Assembly (NCBI GenBank): GCA_964634605.1 | Contig: CAZWLJ010000002.1 | Span: 124,001 to 188,000, forward strand | Source of the DNA: UPXZ01 sp964634605 | Lineage (GTDB): Bacteria; Bacteroidota; Bacteroidia; Bacteroidales; Paludibacteraceae | Direction: 5' to 3' | DNA: 64,000 nt | In this document: positions 1 through 9,447 of the stretch, piece after piece | Position numbering within the stretch: the stretch's first letter is position 1 | Layout: the number at the start of each line of letters is the position of its first letter | The notes under the pieces: generated by a model | Seen by the model: the letters and a program-made list of their open reading frames with translations, nothing else | Database searches by the model: none | What the model was told of the DNA's origin: nothing | Translations under genes and position numbers: made by a program

Positions 1-262
1 GTGAAGGCAGAACCGATAAATTATCTATTTCTGTTTGTTGAATGGCTTGCGAAACGGGCACATTGTCAATCAGGCATTCGTAAATTGTAAACTGAAGTCT
101 GCGAATATCTATCCCTAAACCGGATGAAGCATTTGCCTGAGGGTCTGCATCGACAAGCAGAACTTTCTTTCCCAAATTGGCCAATGAAGCAGCCAGGTTT
201 ATTGCTGTGGTTGTTTTACCTACTCCTCCCTTCTGATTCGCAATCGAAATCGTTTTTCCCAT
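1..262 (-). CDS. parA: ParA/Soj chromosome-partitioning ATPase (N-terminal part, runs off window)
   Basis: The reverse strand from 262 encodes MGKTISIANQKGGVGKTTTA and continues to the window edge, about 87 residues. The deviant Walker A motif KGGVGKTT (residues 11-18) and the segment LLVDADPQANAS (about 39-50) are diagnostic of ParA/Soj P-loop ATPases, which bind DNA in the ATP state and segregate the origin region with ParB. The ATG at 262-260 is the natural family start. A TATCTTTG -7 box lies at 379-372 on the same strand, giving a leader of about 100 nt. The gene is divergent from gldG. Only the N-terminus is visible, so a plasmid-type ParA cannot be formally excluded, but the surroundings look chromosomal. 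Confidence 0.9.
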   Translation of the reverse strand, partial: MGKTISIANQKGGVGKTTTAINLAASLANLGKKVLLVDADPQANASSGLGIDIRRLQFTIYECLIDNVPVSQAIQQTEIDNLSVLPS

Positions 263-371
263 GAGTTTATATAAAAATAAAATGTGTCTTTGTTACCTTT
301 TTGATAATGAACATTTAACAGGTGTCATTATTTCTTTTAAAAAAAGACAAACTGCCTTTTTGATTAAGATG

Positions 372-379
372 CAAAGATA
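372..379 (-). promoter_or_regulatory. Bacteroidota -7 promoter box for parA
   Basis: The reverse strand reads TATCTTTG, a perfect match to the Bacteroidota primary sigma -7 consensus TAnnTTTG. It lies about 110 nt upstream of the parA ATG. The 370 bp between parA and gldG hold no other recognisable gene; they are AT-rich and contain this box and the gldG box. Confidence 0.55.
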
Positions 380-571
380 ATAAAATAAATTAAGCCATTC
401 AATTCGTATAAAATGCAAACCGGAATATAAGTTTTTTTTAAATTTTCTGTAAAAATATTGAAACTGATTTTTGGAACCATACATGATCAGGCAAATGAAT
501 GAATATGTTTTCCGGGCAGTGCGCAATAAAACCCAAAACTCATCGTAAGATTAAATATACCTGGTTTTTAG

Positions 572-579
572 TATCTTTG
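572..579 (+). promoter_or_regulatory. Bacteroidota -7 promoter box for gldG
   Basis: TATCTTTG matches TAnnTTTG exactly. Transcription would begin near 586, about 45 nt before the ATG at 633. Confidence 0.6.
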
Positions 580-632
580 CAATACTAAATGACAGTTTGT
601 GTATAAATAATGGCGAAGAAAAACCGTTTCTC

Positions 633-2312
633 ATGAAATATTTTCCGAAATCTTCATTCGCAGCAGCGCTGGTTATCATTCTGCTGGCTGTATTATCCGG
701 ACTTTTCTTATTCAGAATTGACCTTACTTCTGATAAAAGATACAGTATAAGCAAACAGTCGAAGGAATTGATGAAGTCAGTTGACAGCCCGGTAAAGGCA
801 ACAGTTTATCTCACCGGCGATCTGAACGCGGGATTTCTGCGCCTGAAGAAAAGCACAGCCGATATACTCGGTGAGCTCAATGCCTACAGCCAGGGTAAAA
901 TTCAAATCGGTTACAAGAATCCCTCAAAAGAGAATACAGAGGAAAATACGAAAATGCTGAACGGTGAACTGGAAAAACGCGGAATCACCGCCACAGCAGT
1001 TTTCGAAAAGGATAAGGAAGGAAAAATTATCCAAAAAGACGTTTTCCCCTGGGTTGAATTATCGTTCAGGGGAAAAACGGTACCTGTAAATCTGCTGAAA
1101 AACAACCCGGCCCTTTCGGGCGAAGAGAACCTGAACATTTCCATTGAAAATCTGGAGTTTGAGCTTACAGATGCTATCAGGAGATTAACGAACAAGACTA
1201 TCGGGAAAATCGCTTTCCTCGAAGGACACGGCGAACTTACTGAAATGGAAACCCACGATATAAGCAGGAGTCTAAGCCGTTATTTTCAGATTGACAGAGG
1301 TGAAATCGGTACTGACGCTAATGTGCTTAACGATTACAAAGCCGTGATAATAGCAAAACCAACTGCACCTTTCAGCGAAAAAGATAAATTTATACTCGAC
1401 CAATACCTGATGAACGGCGGTGCGTTACTTTGGCTAATTGACGGAGTGAGGCTTTCGGAGCAATCGCTTGCTGAAAGCGGCAACTCCCCGGCTGTTCCAT
1501 TCGAACTGAACCTGGACGATATGTTATTCAGATACGGGGTAAGAATTAATCCGGCACTGGTGCAGGATGTGCAAAGTACCCTGATGCCTGTAAATGTTGC
1601 TCCCGCTGGTCAGAAACCTCAGTTTGAGCCAATGCCCTGGGTATATTCCCCGCTCCTTCTCACCTCCGGCCAGCATGTTGCAAGCAGGAATATTTCGCCG
1701 GTCAGAGCCCGGTTTGCCTCATCAGCAGAGTTGGTTGGCGATGATGAAAACACATCGAAAAACATCATCCTGGCAAGCTCTGCAAAATCACATCTGCTCC
1801 AAATACCCGCGGGTATATCAGTCACCGAATTGCCTGATGTGAAAAACGACAACTATTTCAATGTTTCATACATCCCTGTCGGCGTGAGCATCGAAGGAGT
1901 TTTCCGGTCGGTATTTGCCAACCGGATGATTCCACCTGAAATAACCAATGCTGCTTCCATCAAAAAAGCAAGCGTGCCAACACGTCAGATAATTATTGCC
2001 GATGGCGATATCATCCGAAACGACATTGAAAGCAACGGAGATTCAGTAGAAGCATTGCCGCTTGGATTCGATTGCTATACCAATCAGCTTTTCGGCAATA
2101 AAGATCTGATTATCAATTCCATTCTTTACCTTACCGACAAGAATGGCCAAATGCAGCTTCGCTCCCGGAATATCCCGATGCGACTTCTGAATAAGGATAT
2201 TACCACCTCCCTGCTTACCCGGTGGCAGATTATCAATGTAGTTTTGCCATTGATTTTACTCTTACTGACAGGTATTTTATATGATCAGACAAGGAAAAGA
2301 AAATACAGATAA
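633..2312 (+). CDS. gldG: GldG-like ABC-transporter substrate-binding protein (gliding-motility associated)
   Basis: This 559-residue protein has an N-terminal membrane anchor (about 9-27), a short DLTSDKRYS segment typical of GldG right after it, a large extracytoplasmic region, and a second transmembrane helix at the C-terminus (about 530-553) ending in a basic tail. GldG partners an ABC permease (GldF) and ATPase (GldA); in gliding flavobacteria the trio is linked to motility, but homologues are common in non-gliding Bacteroidales, where their role is unclear. I chose the ATG at 633; the longer frame would need a TTG at 597. No gldF lies upstream, because the neighbour is divergent parA, so this copy stands alone in the window. 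A strong hairpin follows the stop codon. Confidence 0.8.
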   Translation: MKYFPKSSFAAALVIILLAVLSGLFLFRIDLTSDKRYSISKQSKELMKSVDSPVKATVYLTGDLNAGFLRLKKSTADILGELNAYSQGKIQIGYKNPSKENTEENTKMLNGELEKRGITATAVFEKDKEGKIIQKDVFPWVELSFRGKTVPVNLLKNNPALSGEENLNISIENLEFELTDAIRRLTNKTIGKIAFLEGHGELTEMETHDISRSLSRYFQIDRGEIGTDANVLNDYKAVIIAKPTAPFSEKDKFILDQYLMNGGALLWLIDGVRLSEQSLAESGNSPAVPFELNLDDMLFRYGVRINPALVQDVQSTLMPVNVAPAGQKPQFEPMPWVYSPLLLTSGQHVASRNISPVRARFASSAELVGDDENTSKNIILASSAKSHLLQIPAGISVTELPDVKNDNYFNVSYIPVGVSIEGVFRSVFANRMIPPEITNAASIKKASVPTRQIIIADGDIIRNDIESNGDSVEALPLGFDCYTNQLFGNKDLIINSILYLTDKNGQMQLRSRNIPMRLLNKDITTSLLTRWQIINVVLPLILLLLTGILYDQTRKRKYR

Positions 2313-2372
2313 AAAGGAGTTATATATTTTTTCGATCAACAGACAGAAAATCAGGCAGAAATAAAATAAAAA

Positions 2373-2400
2373 AAAGGTGTGAGAAAAATCTCACACCTTT
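2373..2400. terminator. Bidirectional intrinsic terminator between gldG and susD
   Basis: Perfect 11-bp stem AAAGGTGTGAG / CTCACACCTTT with a 6-nt loop, flanked by an A tract on the left and T-rich sequence on the right. It can end gldG (+) and the converging susCD transcript (-). Confidence 0.85.
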
Positions 2401-2425
2401 TTAGTTTTATTTTATTATCGTTTTG

Positions 2426-4267
2426 CTATGGTTTATCCCACCATATGCGTCCCTCTGTACTTTCCACCGCAGATCCGTAATTTGGATCCGTTTTCAGAGC
2501 TTTAATTGCCTCATTATAATTATCTATATTTTCCGTATTTGGAATTGGCAAGGAAGCCCGTCGGGGTATGTTAAGATTTGCACCTCCGGAAGTGATTTTT
2601 TCAAGGAATGCAACACCATTTTCCGGAACGGGTTGATTTTTGAATGCCGGAAGTCCTGTACGTTTCCAGGTTGCCCAGGCTTCTTCAGGTCTCATGAACA
2701 AGTTAACCCACTGCTGAGAAATAATTTTTTCGAGTGTAACTGTCTGAAACTCCGTACGAGCCAGGTAGGTATCGATATCGGCTGCTGTAACCGGGTCGTA
2801 GTTATCACTCTTATTATTCATTGCCGAAGGAACCTTCATTTTCTCAGCCCATTTCTGATATTGTTCCATTGACGCACGGATTCCATCTTTGAACCATGTC
2901 AGGGCATCTTTTCCCCCTTTTGCACTACCTGCTTTGAATGAAATTTCAGCCATCATGAAACATACCTCCGAATAAGTAATCAAAGGCGTAAACAAGCTGA
3001 TCTGATCCTGAGAAGCATCATAAGTTGCATCTTCTTTATCGCGGGCAGTTATCTGAGTTCCTACTTTACCACCATTTTTCACATAGAAACGGCTTTCAAT
3101 CTGGCTGTTATTTCTTACAGTCATGGTTTTATCTACACCGTTATCCTTGTATGGCAGTGTATAGTATGTATCTGTGGACCATGCGCTGTTGGCGCTGTCC
3201 GGATTTGCCGACATACCCACATAGCGAACTGACCATTGAGGAAATCTTGTCTTATAATCCGGATAGTGAGTAGCCAGGATTTTTTCCACATCATCATTCA
3301 GCGTGTTGTTGTTTCCATTTCCAAATCCATTCCGGCGAACCAGCAAAGGAAGACGGGGATCATTATAAGCCAAAAGGAAATTAACCAAAGCTCTGGAAGC
3401 TGCATACTGATACGTTAGAATATGGGTGTCATCCGTGTTGTTGTTGTATTCATTCGGATGATTGTAAATACACGATTCATCGTTATTCGAAATAATGCCT
3501 CCCGAATTGCCAAGGACATCTGTCAACACTGACTGGTAAAATGCATTGTCAGCTTTTTCGAGACGCTGTGCCATTTTAATACGTACTGTGTTTCCAAATT
3601 TGATCCATTTAGCAACATTGCCTTTATAGAAATAGTCATTATTCCCGAGTGCATACTGATCGGCAGAAGCGGCTTGCAATAAAGCAACATTTGCCTTAAT
3701 CTTTTCGTCAAAGAGTTTATAAAGCTCTTTTCCCTCGATATCTTTTTGAAACAGGTCGTATTTCGGTTTTCTGATTCCGTCAGTTACGAGTTTGAATGCT
3801 TCGTGATAAGGAGCAGCTCCGTTGACGTCAAACACGAGCCATGCCTGATATGTTTCAAGAATATTGGCAATGGCTGACAGATTCTGGAAGCGTTCTTTTT
3901 CAGGATCCAGCGGTATAACCGTATTTACCAGATAACGCAGTTTCAATCCTATCTGACCGAAATAATCACCGTAATAAGGTGTATAAGGTGAGGGTTTTTT
4001 CTCTTTTGTAGGATTAACATACGCACCTTCCTGTGCTCCGGTATAAAATACGATGTATTGCATGTATTGCATTACTCCCGAATATTTGTTCATTAAATGG
4101 GCACGGGAACTGTTATTCCAGTTTTCGGTGGCCCCTGTAAAGGCATTTCTGGGGTCGGTAGTCCCGAGTAACTCCGGATCGGTATTCAGATTCTGATATT
4201 TTTCCAAACATCCGGTCATGGTAAGCACCGTAAGTGCTCCTAATAATATATATTTAAATTTTCTCAT
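2426..4267 (-). CDS. SusD/RagB-family surface glycan-binding lipoprotein
   Basis: The 613-residue product begins with a lipoprotein signal (LTMTGC, lipid-bearing Cys20), and the mature start NLNTDPE is typical of the SusD-like/RagB superfamily. These proteins sit on the cell surface as a lid over the SusC TonB-dependent porin and bind its substrate. The gene follows susC by 11 bp, so the two form one transcript. No glycoside hydrolase or dedicated sensor is immediately adjacent, so the substrate cannot be named; the fucosidase and sugar kinase a few kb away are only suggestive. It ends just before the bidirectional terminator. Confidence 0.92.
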   Translation of the reverse strand: MRKFKYILLGALTVLTMTGCLEKYQNLNTDPELLGTTDPRNAFTGATENWNNSSRAHLMNKYSGVMQYMQYIVFYTGAQEGAYVNPTKEKKPSPYTPYYGDYFGQIGLKLRYLVNTVIPLDPEKERFQNLSAIANILETYQAWLVFDVNGAAPYHEAFKLVTDGIRKPKYDLFQKDIEGKELYKLFDEKIKANVALLQAASADQYALGNNDYFYKGNVAKWIKFGNTVRIKMAQRLEKADNAFYQSVLTDVLGNSGGIISNNDESCIYNHPNEYNNNTDDTHILTYQYAASRALVNFLLAYNDPRLPLLVRRNGFGNGNNNTLNDDVEKILATHYPDYKTRFPQWSVRYVGMSANPDSANSAWSTDTYYTLPYKDNGVDKTMTVRNNSQIESRFYVKNGGKVGTQITARDKEDATYDASQDQISLFTPLITYSEVCFMMAEISFKAGSAKGGKDALTWFKDGIRASMEQYQKWAEKMKVPSAMNNKSDNYDPVTAADIDTYLARTEFQTVTLEKIISQQWVNLFMRPEEAWATWKRTGLPAFKNQPVPENGVAFLEKITSGGANLNIPRRASLPIPNTENIDNYNEAIKALKTDPNYGSAVESTEGRIWWDKP

Positions 4268-4278
4268 TGCTGTTTAAA

Positions 4279-7200
4279 TTAAAGTCTGATTGTTAAATTT
4301 AATGCATAAGTCCGGGAGAAAGGAACTCCTCCGATATCCATCGGCAGCAGCGGGTTATTTGACGATATGGATGCAGGATTTAGTCCATCAGTTAATTTGT
4401 TGACTATATAACCTAAATTTCTACCCGTCAGCCCAAGTCTCAGGTAATTGGCGCCAAACTTTTTGCAGATATTCTCAGGCAGTCTGTATCCAATAGTTAC
4501 TTCACGCAAGCTAAACCAGGTATTATCCTGAATACCCAGTTCGGCGGGCATTCCCCATCCGAAGTTGCCCCAGTAATAAGTACTTGCCATCATCGGTTGA
4601 ATTCCTTTTTCAAGCGCTTCGGCATAAGTAAGTCCGCTTACATCGATAGTTTGTTTCGGATTACTTGCAAGGGGAGCTTCAGTTCCTTCATCGAATACTG
4701 CGTCAAGCATGATAGCATCGTACACGGTTTCGCCTTTATAGTTCGTGCGCGGGAGTCCTCCGTGTTCCTGATCGCGATATTGCAGCGAAGAAGCCAGTGA
4801 GCCCATCGGCATGGCATATTTATAAGTATTGGAATAGAAATTACCACCTACACGTCCGTCGATTAATGCGTAGAAATCAAAATTCTTGTAAGAAAGTGAG
4901 GTGTTAAAACTGAGCAAAAAGTCAGCTTCAACCTTTCCGATTACTTTCTTTTCTTTGATTCCTTTCTCATTGTCAGTTACATATCCGTAGGCAGCCACTG
5001 AGTTTGGACTTCCGTAATTACCCCAGTAAGTTATCACAGGTTTACCATTACGGGTATCGTTCGGATCTTCTTCATTGTTGAAACGATATATCGATCCGGC
5101 AGTTGTACTTCCGTAAGGAGTTGTGATTACACCAAAACCTCCTCCTTCATAAGCCCAGATTTCAGGACCACCATCATAAGACCCCATCAACTGCCATTCC
5201 TTTATATTTTCATGTAGTTTGATGATTTTACCTCTGTTAAGCGTAAAATTAGAACCGATTGTCCAGCGGAAATTTTTGGTACGTACCGGAGTTGCTTCCA
5301 GTTGTATTTCTACCCCCTGATTCTGAATATTACCGGCATTAATTCTTTGGCTGCTTGCTCCTGATTCACTTACTGCTCCAAGGGTTAAAATCTGATTGAA
5401 TGTATTGGTTTTGTAATAAGCCAGGTCGAGCGTCAACAAATCGTTAAAGAATCTCGAATCTGTTCCGATTTCAATGGATTGCTGTATTTCAGGTTTTAAA
5501 TCATTATTCCAGGCTGTTCCCAGGTTCGGGTTGGCAATAAGCACGTTGGTTCTTTCTGGATCATATTGCGAGCTCTGTGAAAAAACTCCGAATCCGGCAG
5601 TCGTAGCATATGCTCCGGTTCCCATACCTACTCGCGAGAGAGATGCTCTTAATTTTCCGAATGAATACCATTCCGGGAGTTTGAATGTTTCGGTAAATAC
5701 CCACGACAAGTTAGCAGAAGGATAGAAAACACTGAAATTATTCTGTCCTGTTGCCATGTATTTCGGATAGGTAAGAGTTGACAACCAGTCATTACGTCCG
5801 GTTAGTTCGAGGAACAACTGATCACGCCATCCGAAGTTAAGAATTGCAGAAACCCCGAATGTTTGATTGTTACGGGGAGTATAGTTAAATGATGGTTCAA
5901 TTTTGTTCTTGGAGTTAGCAAATGCGAAAATTCCCGGAGAAACCAGACCTCCGTTAGTACCTTTGCTCCATGAATGTGATTCTGTGTTGCCATAGAGTTC
6001 GGCAGCAATGATTGCATCCAGGATTATTTCTTCATCACCCAATTTTATTTTATTTTCATTTGATTGCAGCATTCCCAGGAAGTTGTAGGCTCCGGATATA
6101 CTACCTCCTCTGCCATAATAACCGGTTCCGGATGGTCCGTAATTTGCACCCGTTCCGTACTGTTTCTGGAGCGTAGAAATACCATAATAATTGTAGTTAC
6201 TTCTTACGCTTGCTGTCAGCCATGGAGCAATTTTTGCTTTCAGTGTAAGGTTGCTGAGAAGTGAATTTTCCGAACGCTGGTTCAGGTTCATGTCACGACC
6301 ATGCAGATATCCGCGAAGTGTACCCCACGGGCTTGTTGTTTCAACGGCCTGAGATACCGGATCTCGGTATAAACTTTCATACAATGCCATATCCATATTA
6401 CGTGGAGTGTAATAGGTACTCATCATTGCAAGGTTCCCCCCCCAGTTCCAGCCACCCTGACTGGCACCGTTCATTGATGTGGAAAATGCATAATTTACAC
6501 CGGCTTCCAGCGAGAATATGCGGTTTAATTCGGTCAGGCCTTTGAAAGAAATGGCATGACGCGAGAAATTATTACGTTTAAATACTCCGTTATTGTCGGT
6601 ATAGGCGTACGAAAGACGGAATGAAGATCTCTCTGCACCACCGTTAATTGCAACACTCGTGGTGCTGTTAAGACCTGACTGATACAGACTTTTCCAGTTG
6701 TCGGGTTGTGGAACAAACGGAGTTAATTCACCATTGGGCATGTACTGGTTTATTGAACGTCCATCCATTTTCGGACCCCAGCTCATACCTGTTTTCTGCA
6801 AAGCGCCATCGGCCAGAAATCCACCTTCATATCCGTTGCTCGGAGCACCTGCTCCGTAAACATTCTGTAGCTCGATAGGCGATTTATAAATGTCTGTTGT
6901 TTCGAGAATCTGAGATACTTCCACTCCGATTCCTTTCTTTCCATACTGACCGCCTTTGGATACAATGACGATTGCGCCATTAGCACCACGCGAACCATAA
7001 AGGGCTGTCGCAGCAGCTCCTTTCAGAACAGTAACACTCTCATAATCGGCAGGATTAAGATTCTTAAGCTGAGATCCCCAGTCGGTACCATCCAAAGCTC
7101 CCGTGATCGGTTCCTGAATTATCATACCGTCAATAACAAAAATCGGGGAGTTATTCTTATCAATGGATTTTGCACCACGAATGGTAATCGAGGAACTCGA

Positions 7201-7701
7201 AGTAACCCCGGAAGCACCTCCCGCATTAATATTTACACCAGCGACTTTCCCCTGAAGAGCAGTTACCGGATTGATAGCATTTACACGTTCGATTTCCGCA
7301 GTTGATACTTTACTGGTAGCATAACCTACCGAACGGGCTTGTTTCGGAATACCAAATGCTGTGATTATGACCTCCTGAAGAACTTCAGAGTCATCTTCCA
7401 GCACTATGTTCACAACACTTCGGCCAGCCAGAGAAACTGTTTGTGTTTTCATTCCCACGAAACTTACTTCCAGTACCCCGTTTTGAGGTACATTGCTGAG
7501 CGTAAACTGACCATCAATGTTTGTGGCAGTGGCGATTGACGTACCCTGTACCCTTACAGCGACACCAATAAGTGGCTCATTCTGCTTGTCTACCACAGTT
7601 CCGCTCACTGTTTTGGTCTGAGTAAAACCTGATAAGGTAATCGCACACATCAGGGTGGTGAGAATACCTTTCCAATAGTTTAAAATTTTTCTTTTTTTCA
7701 T
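4279..7701 (-). CDS. SusC/RagA-family TonB-dependent outer-membrane transporter
   Basis: The 1140-residue protein has a signal peptide (about 1-28), a carboxypeptidase-D regulatory-like domain (about 30-115, with SGTVVDKQNEPLIGVAVRV), a TonB-dependent plug (about 120-250, with SITIRGAKSI and FVIDG), and a long beta-barrel ending in an aromatic/hydrophobic strand. It imports oligomeric nutrients across the outer membrane together with the SusD partner encoded 11 bp downstream, powered by TonB-ExbBD. There is no anti-sigma-interacting N-terminal extension and no ECF sigma, anti-sigma or hybrid two-component gene next to it, so control must come from elsewhere or from the leader. A TATATTTG box lies about 415 bp upstream, implying an unusually long 5' leader. 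Confidence 0.95.
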   Translation of the reverse strand: MKKRKILNYWKGILTTLMCAITLSGFTQTKTVSGTVVDKQNEPLIGVAVRVQGTSIATATNIDGQFTLSNVPQNGVLEVSFVGMKTQTVSLAGRSVVNIVLEDDSEVLQEVIITAFGIPKQARSVGYATSKVSTAEIERVNAINPVTALQGKVAGVNINAGGASGVTSSSSITIRGAKSIDKNNSPIFVIDGMIIQEPITGALDGTDWGSQLKNLNPADYESVTVLKGAAATALYGSRGANGAIVIVSKGGQYGKKGIGVEVSQILETTDIYKSPIELQNVYGAGAPSNGYEGGFLADGALQKTGMSWGPKMDGRSINQYMPNGELTPFVPQPDNWKSLYQSGLNSTTSVAINGGAERSSFRLSYAYTDNNGVFKRNNFSRHAISFKGLTELNRIFSLEAGVNYAFSTSMNGASQGGWNWGGNLAMMSTYYTPRNMDMALYESLYRDPVSQAVETTSPWGTLRGYLHGRDMNLNQRSENSLLSNLTLKAKIAPWLTASVRSNYNYYGISTLQKQYGTGANYGPSGTGYYGRGGSISGAYNFLGMLQSNENKIKLGDEEIILDAIIAAELYGNTESHSWSKGTNGGLVSPGIFAFANSKNKIEPSFNYTPRNNQTFGVSAILNFGWRDQLFLELTGRNDWLSTLTYPKYMATGQNNFSVFYPSANLSWVFTETFKLPEWYSFGKLRASLSRVGMGTGAYATTAGFGVFSQSSQYDPERTNVLIANPNLGTAWNNDLKPEIQQSIEIGTDSRFFNDLLTLDLAYYKTNTFNQILTLGAVSESGASSQRINAGNIQNQGVEIQLEATPVRTKNFRWTIGSNFTLNRGKIIKLHENIKEWQLMGSYDGGPEIWAYEGGGFGVITTPYGSTTAGSIYRFNNEEDPNDTRNGKPVITYWGNYGSPNSVAAYGYVTDNEKGIKEKKVIGKVEADFLLSFNTSLSYKNFDFYALIDGRVGGNFYSNTYKYAMPMGSLASSLQYRDQEHGGLPRTNYKGETVYDAIMLDAVFDEGTEAPLASNPKQTIDVSGLTYAEALEKGIQPMMASTYYWGNFGWGMPAELGIQDNTWFSLREVTIGYRLPENICKKFGANYLRLGLTGRNLGYIVNKLTDGLNPASISSNNPLLPMDIGGVPFSRTYALNLTIRL

Positions 7702-8117
7702 GCTCTCTTGATTTAAGAAATTAATTAATAATTGTTTTTGGTTAGTAAAGATTTATTTATCGTGTTAATTTCAATTCTTAACTATTCGATTTTCTTATGT
7801 TGAATAAGCCAAAATAAGTAACCGTAACAAACTAATTAAATGCAAGTACCGCATTCCTTTTATAACCCAATTAATTCTAATAGCATATTCAAAAAGGTTT
7901 TCTCAGAGTCATTGACTCTGTTTGTTCTGTTAATTTTCATTGGATTCATTTAAAAAATCTATCCATATTTCATACAGATAGAGATATTTGATCCCAGAAA
8001 ACCAATAATCTGCAAACGTAACACATCGAAAAAACTGATTACCAGAGCAATAACTGATTTCTTTCACTAAGTATCCGGCTGATTCAACTGTTAACTAAAT
8101 ATTTTATAAGGTACGTG
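7702..8117. other. Long AT-rich 5' leader of the susCD operon
   Basis: About 400 bp lie between the predicted susC promoter box (8118-8125) and the susC ATG. The stretch is AT-rich and contains no open frame that looks like a gene. It would be transcribed as an untranslated leader if the promoter is where I place it. I could not recognise a known riboswitch in it. Confidence 0.4.
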
Positions 8118-8125
8118 CAAATATA
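8118..8125 (-). promoter_or_regulatory. Bacteroidota -7 promoter box for susCD
   Basis: The reverse strand reads TATATTTG, a perfect TAnnTTTG match, directed at susC. Predicted transcription start is near 8111. Confidence 0.45.
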
Positions 8126-8345
8126 TGTTTTTTTACTTAATAAAGAAAAGTTTTCTGAAAATATTTAAATTTAATTTTTATTTTTCCCTGTCACATAATA
8201 TTTACTGTTTCTGCCATTTACACGGACTTTCAGAAATCCTCGCCTCAACAATATTAAAAACTCCGGAGCGAATAAGGTGTAAAACTTTGATAAAATTCTT
8301 TAATTACAATCGCTTAAATTATAAATATTTATAAATAACTCGCAT

Positions 8346-8466
8346 TTTGTATCATAAAACTCATAAAATCTATAGTCTTATAACAAATTGTCGATTAAAT
8401 GCAGCTAAAATCCGAACCGGGTGAAATCCGACTGCTGAAAATCGGGTTTATCAATGACTCTTTTAT
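8346..8466 (+). pseudogene. Decayed duplicate of the promoter and 5' end of the sugar-kinase gene
   Basis: Bases 8351-8465 align without gaps to 9636-9750 (promoter side, start region and first codons of the kinase gene) with 10 mismatches in 115, about 91% identity. The reading frame for the residues QLKSEPGEIR and KIGFINDSF is kept, but the start codon has become TTA and the -7 box is one base short, so it cannot be expressed as the kinase is. Similarity stops abruptly at 8466, after codon 29 of the kinase. The rest of the copy is missing and is replaced by unrelated repeat DNA. Confidence 0.8.
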
Positions 8467-8485
8467 GTGCTGTGAAAAATCTGCT

Positions 8486-8551
8486 AACTCTGCCAGAGAT
8501 CAATTGCACACCTTTTCAGGTTCAGCAGCAGTTATAAATTCTGGCAGAGTT
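8486..8551. repeat. 12-bp perfect inverted repeat next to the truncated copy
   Basis: AACTCTGCCAGA at 8486-8497 is the exact reverse complement of TCTGGCAGAGTT at 8540-8551, with a 42-nt spacer. It sits between the gene fragment and the minisatellite and may mark the edge of an inserted segment. Confidence 0.6.
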
Positions 8552-8578
8552 GTGAGACAGATCGCCTTATACTATAGA

Positions 8579-8793
8579 TTTCCAAACGTTTAGACGGTAA
8601 TCTGCAGTCTATGCAGATAACTTTCCAAACGTTTAGACGGAAGCCTGCTGTACGTGCAGACTACTTTCCAAACGCTTAGACGATAATATGCAGGTTTGGC
8701 AGATAACTTTCCAAACGTTTAGACGGAAACCTGCAGACTCTGCGAACTACTTTCCAAACGTTTGGAAAGTAACCTGCTGGGCTGGAAAAACGA
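8579..8793. repeat. 43-bp minisatellite, main block of five units
   Basis: Units begin at 8579, 8622, 8665, 8708 and 8751, a spacing of exactly 43 bp each time. Each unit opens with TTTCCAAACGTTTAGACGG (or a near variant) and continues with a less conserved half containing CTGCAG-like and TGCAGA-like words. Both halves are partly self-complementary: CCAAACGTTTGG is a palindrome in the fifth unit, and CTGCA...TGCAG can pair. Short open frames across it only translate the repeat and are not genes. Confidence 0.9.
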
Positions 8794-8833
8794 ATAAACA
8801 TGTGTTATTTGATCTGTTTTTGCATACATATAC

Positions 8834-9047
8834 CTTTCCAATGATTTGGATGGATGAATCAGCAACCGGTCGGTCACTCGCCACGGGTTTGGATAGCAAT
8901 ATCAAATTCCGACAAATCAGTTTTCAGCGTGTTGAAACGGGTACCGCAAGACTGCAGATAACTTTCTAAACGTTTAGACGGTAATCTGCAGGTTCTGCAG
9001 ATAACTTTCCAAACGTTTGCATTGTCATATCCAGTCTATGCAGAAAA
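8834..9047. repeat. 43-bp minisatellite, degenerate and second block
   Basis: A diverged unit (TTTCCAATGATTTGGATGG) starts at 8834, and two better units start at 8963 and 9006, again 43 bp apart, with flanking CTGCAG/TGCAG words. The interval 8854-8960 shows no clear unit and is probably decayed repeat. Confidence 0.7.
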
Positions 9048-9211
9048 AAAATAAATATTTATTACAAGTATTCAGAATGGGTTTTTTGGCAAAAAATAAT
9101 TTTGGCAGATTCACGAATGTATAAATATGCCATGACTCGCAACTGTATATTTCATCATTACTAACTCAGCAGTAAGGATATTAAATATTTTCCCGAACAG
9201 TTAATAGTACA

Positions 9212-9447
9212 CGTAGTGCATTTGGCTCAAAATTGCCTGTAAGGCAGATTGAACCCCACCAAAATTTTTTTTTTACTCAAATAACAAGCTCTTAATTTGT
9301 TTGCTTTTGTAATATTTATTTGAATCTTTGGTTTTTTTGAAAAAATATGTTTGATAAAAGAGTGATTTTGTCCTATTCATCCTGTAAGATTACAGCACTT
9401 TTTAAGTGAAAACATTAATACAAAGCTCATATTCCAAATGCACTACG
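9212..9447. mobile_element. MITE-like element bounded by 14-bp perfect inverted repeats
   Basis: CGTAGTGCATTTGG at 9212-9225 is the exact reverse complement of CCAAATGCACTACG at 9434-9447; outside it the arms stay partly alike (GTACA versus GTAACC when read inward). The 208 bp inside are AT-rich and carry no gene. I see no convincing target-site duplication, so a non-autonomous transposon relic is a hypothesis rather than an identification. Confidence 0.4.

Noticed and set aside
8688..8969. 93-codon open frame across the minisatellite
   Set aside because: It translates the 43-bp repeats (FQTFRR/FPNVWK-like words from the same DNA word in different frames) and has no independent support.
8579..9047. 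Possible CRISPR array
   Set aside because: Units are contiguous with a 43-bp period, and the variable half still shares CTGCAG/TGCAG words, so there are no unique spacers. No cas genes are in the window.
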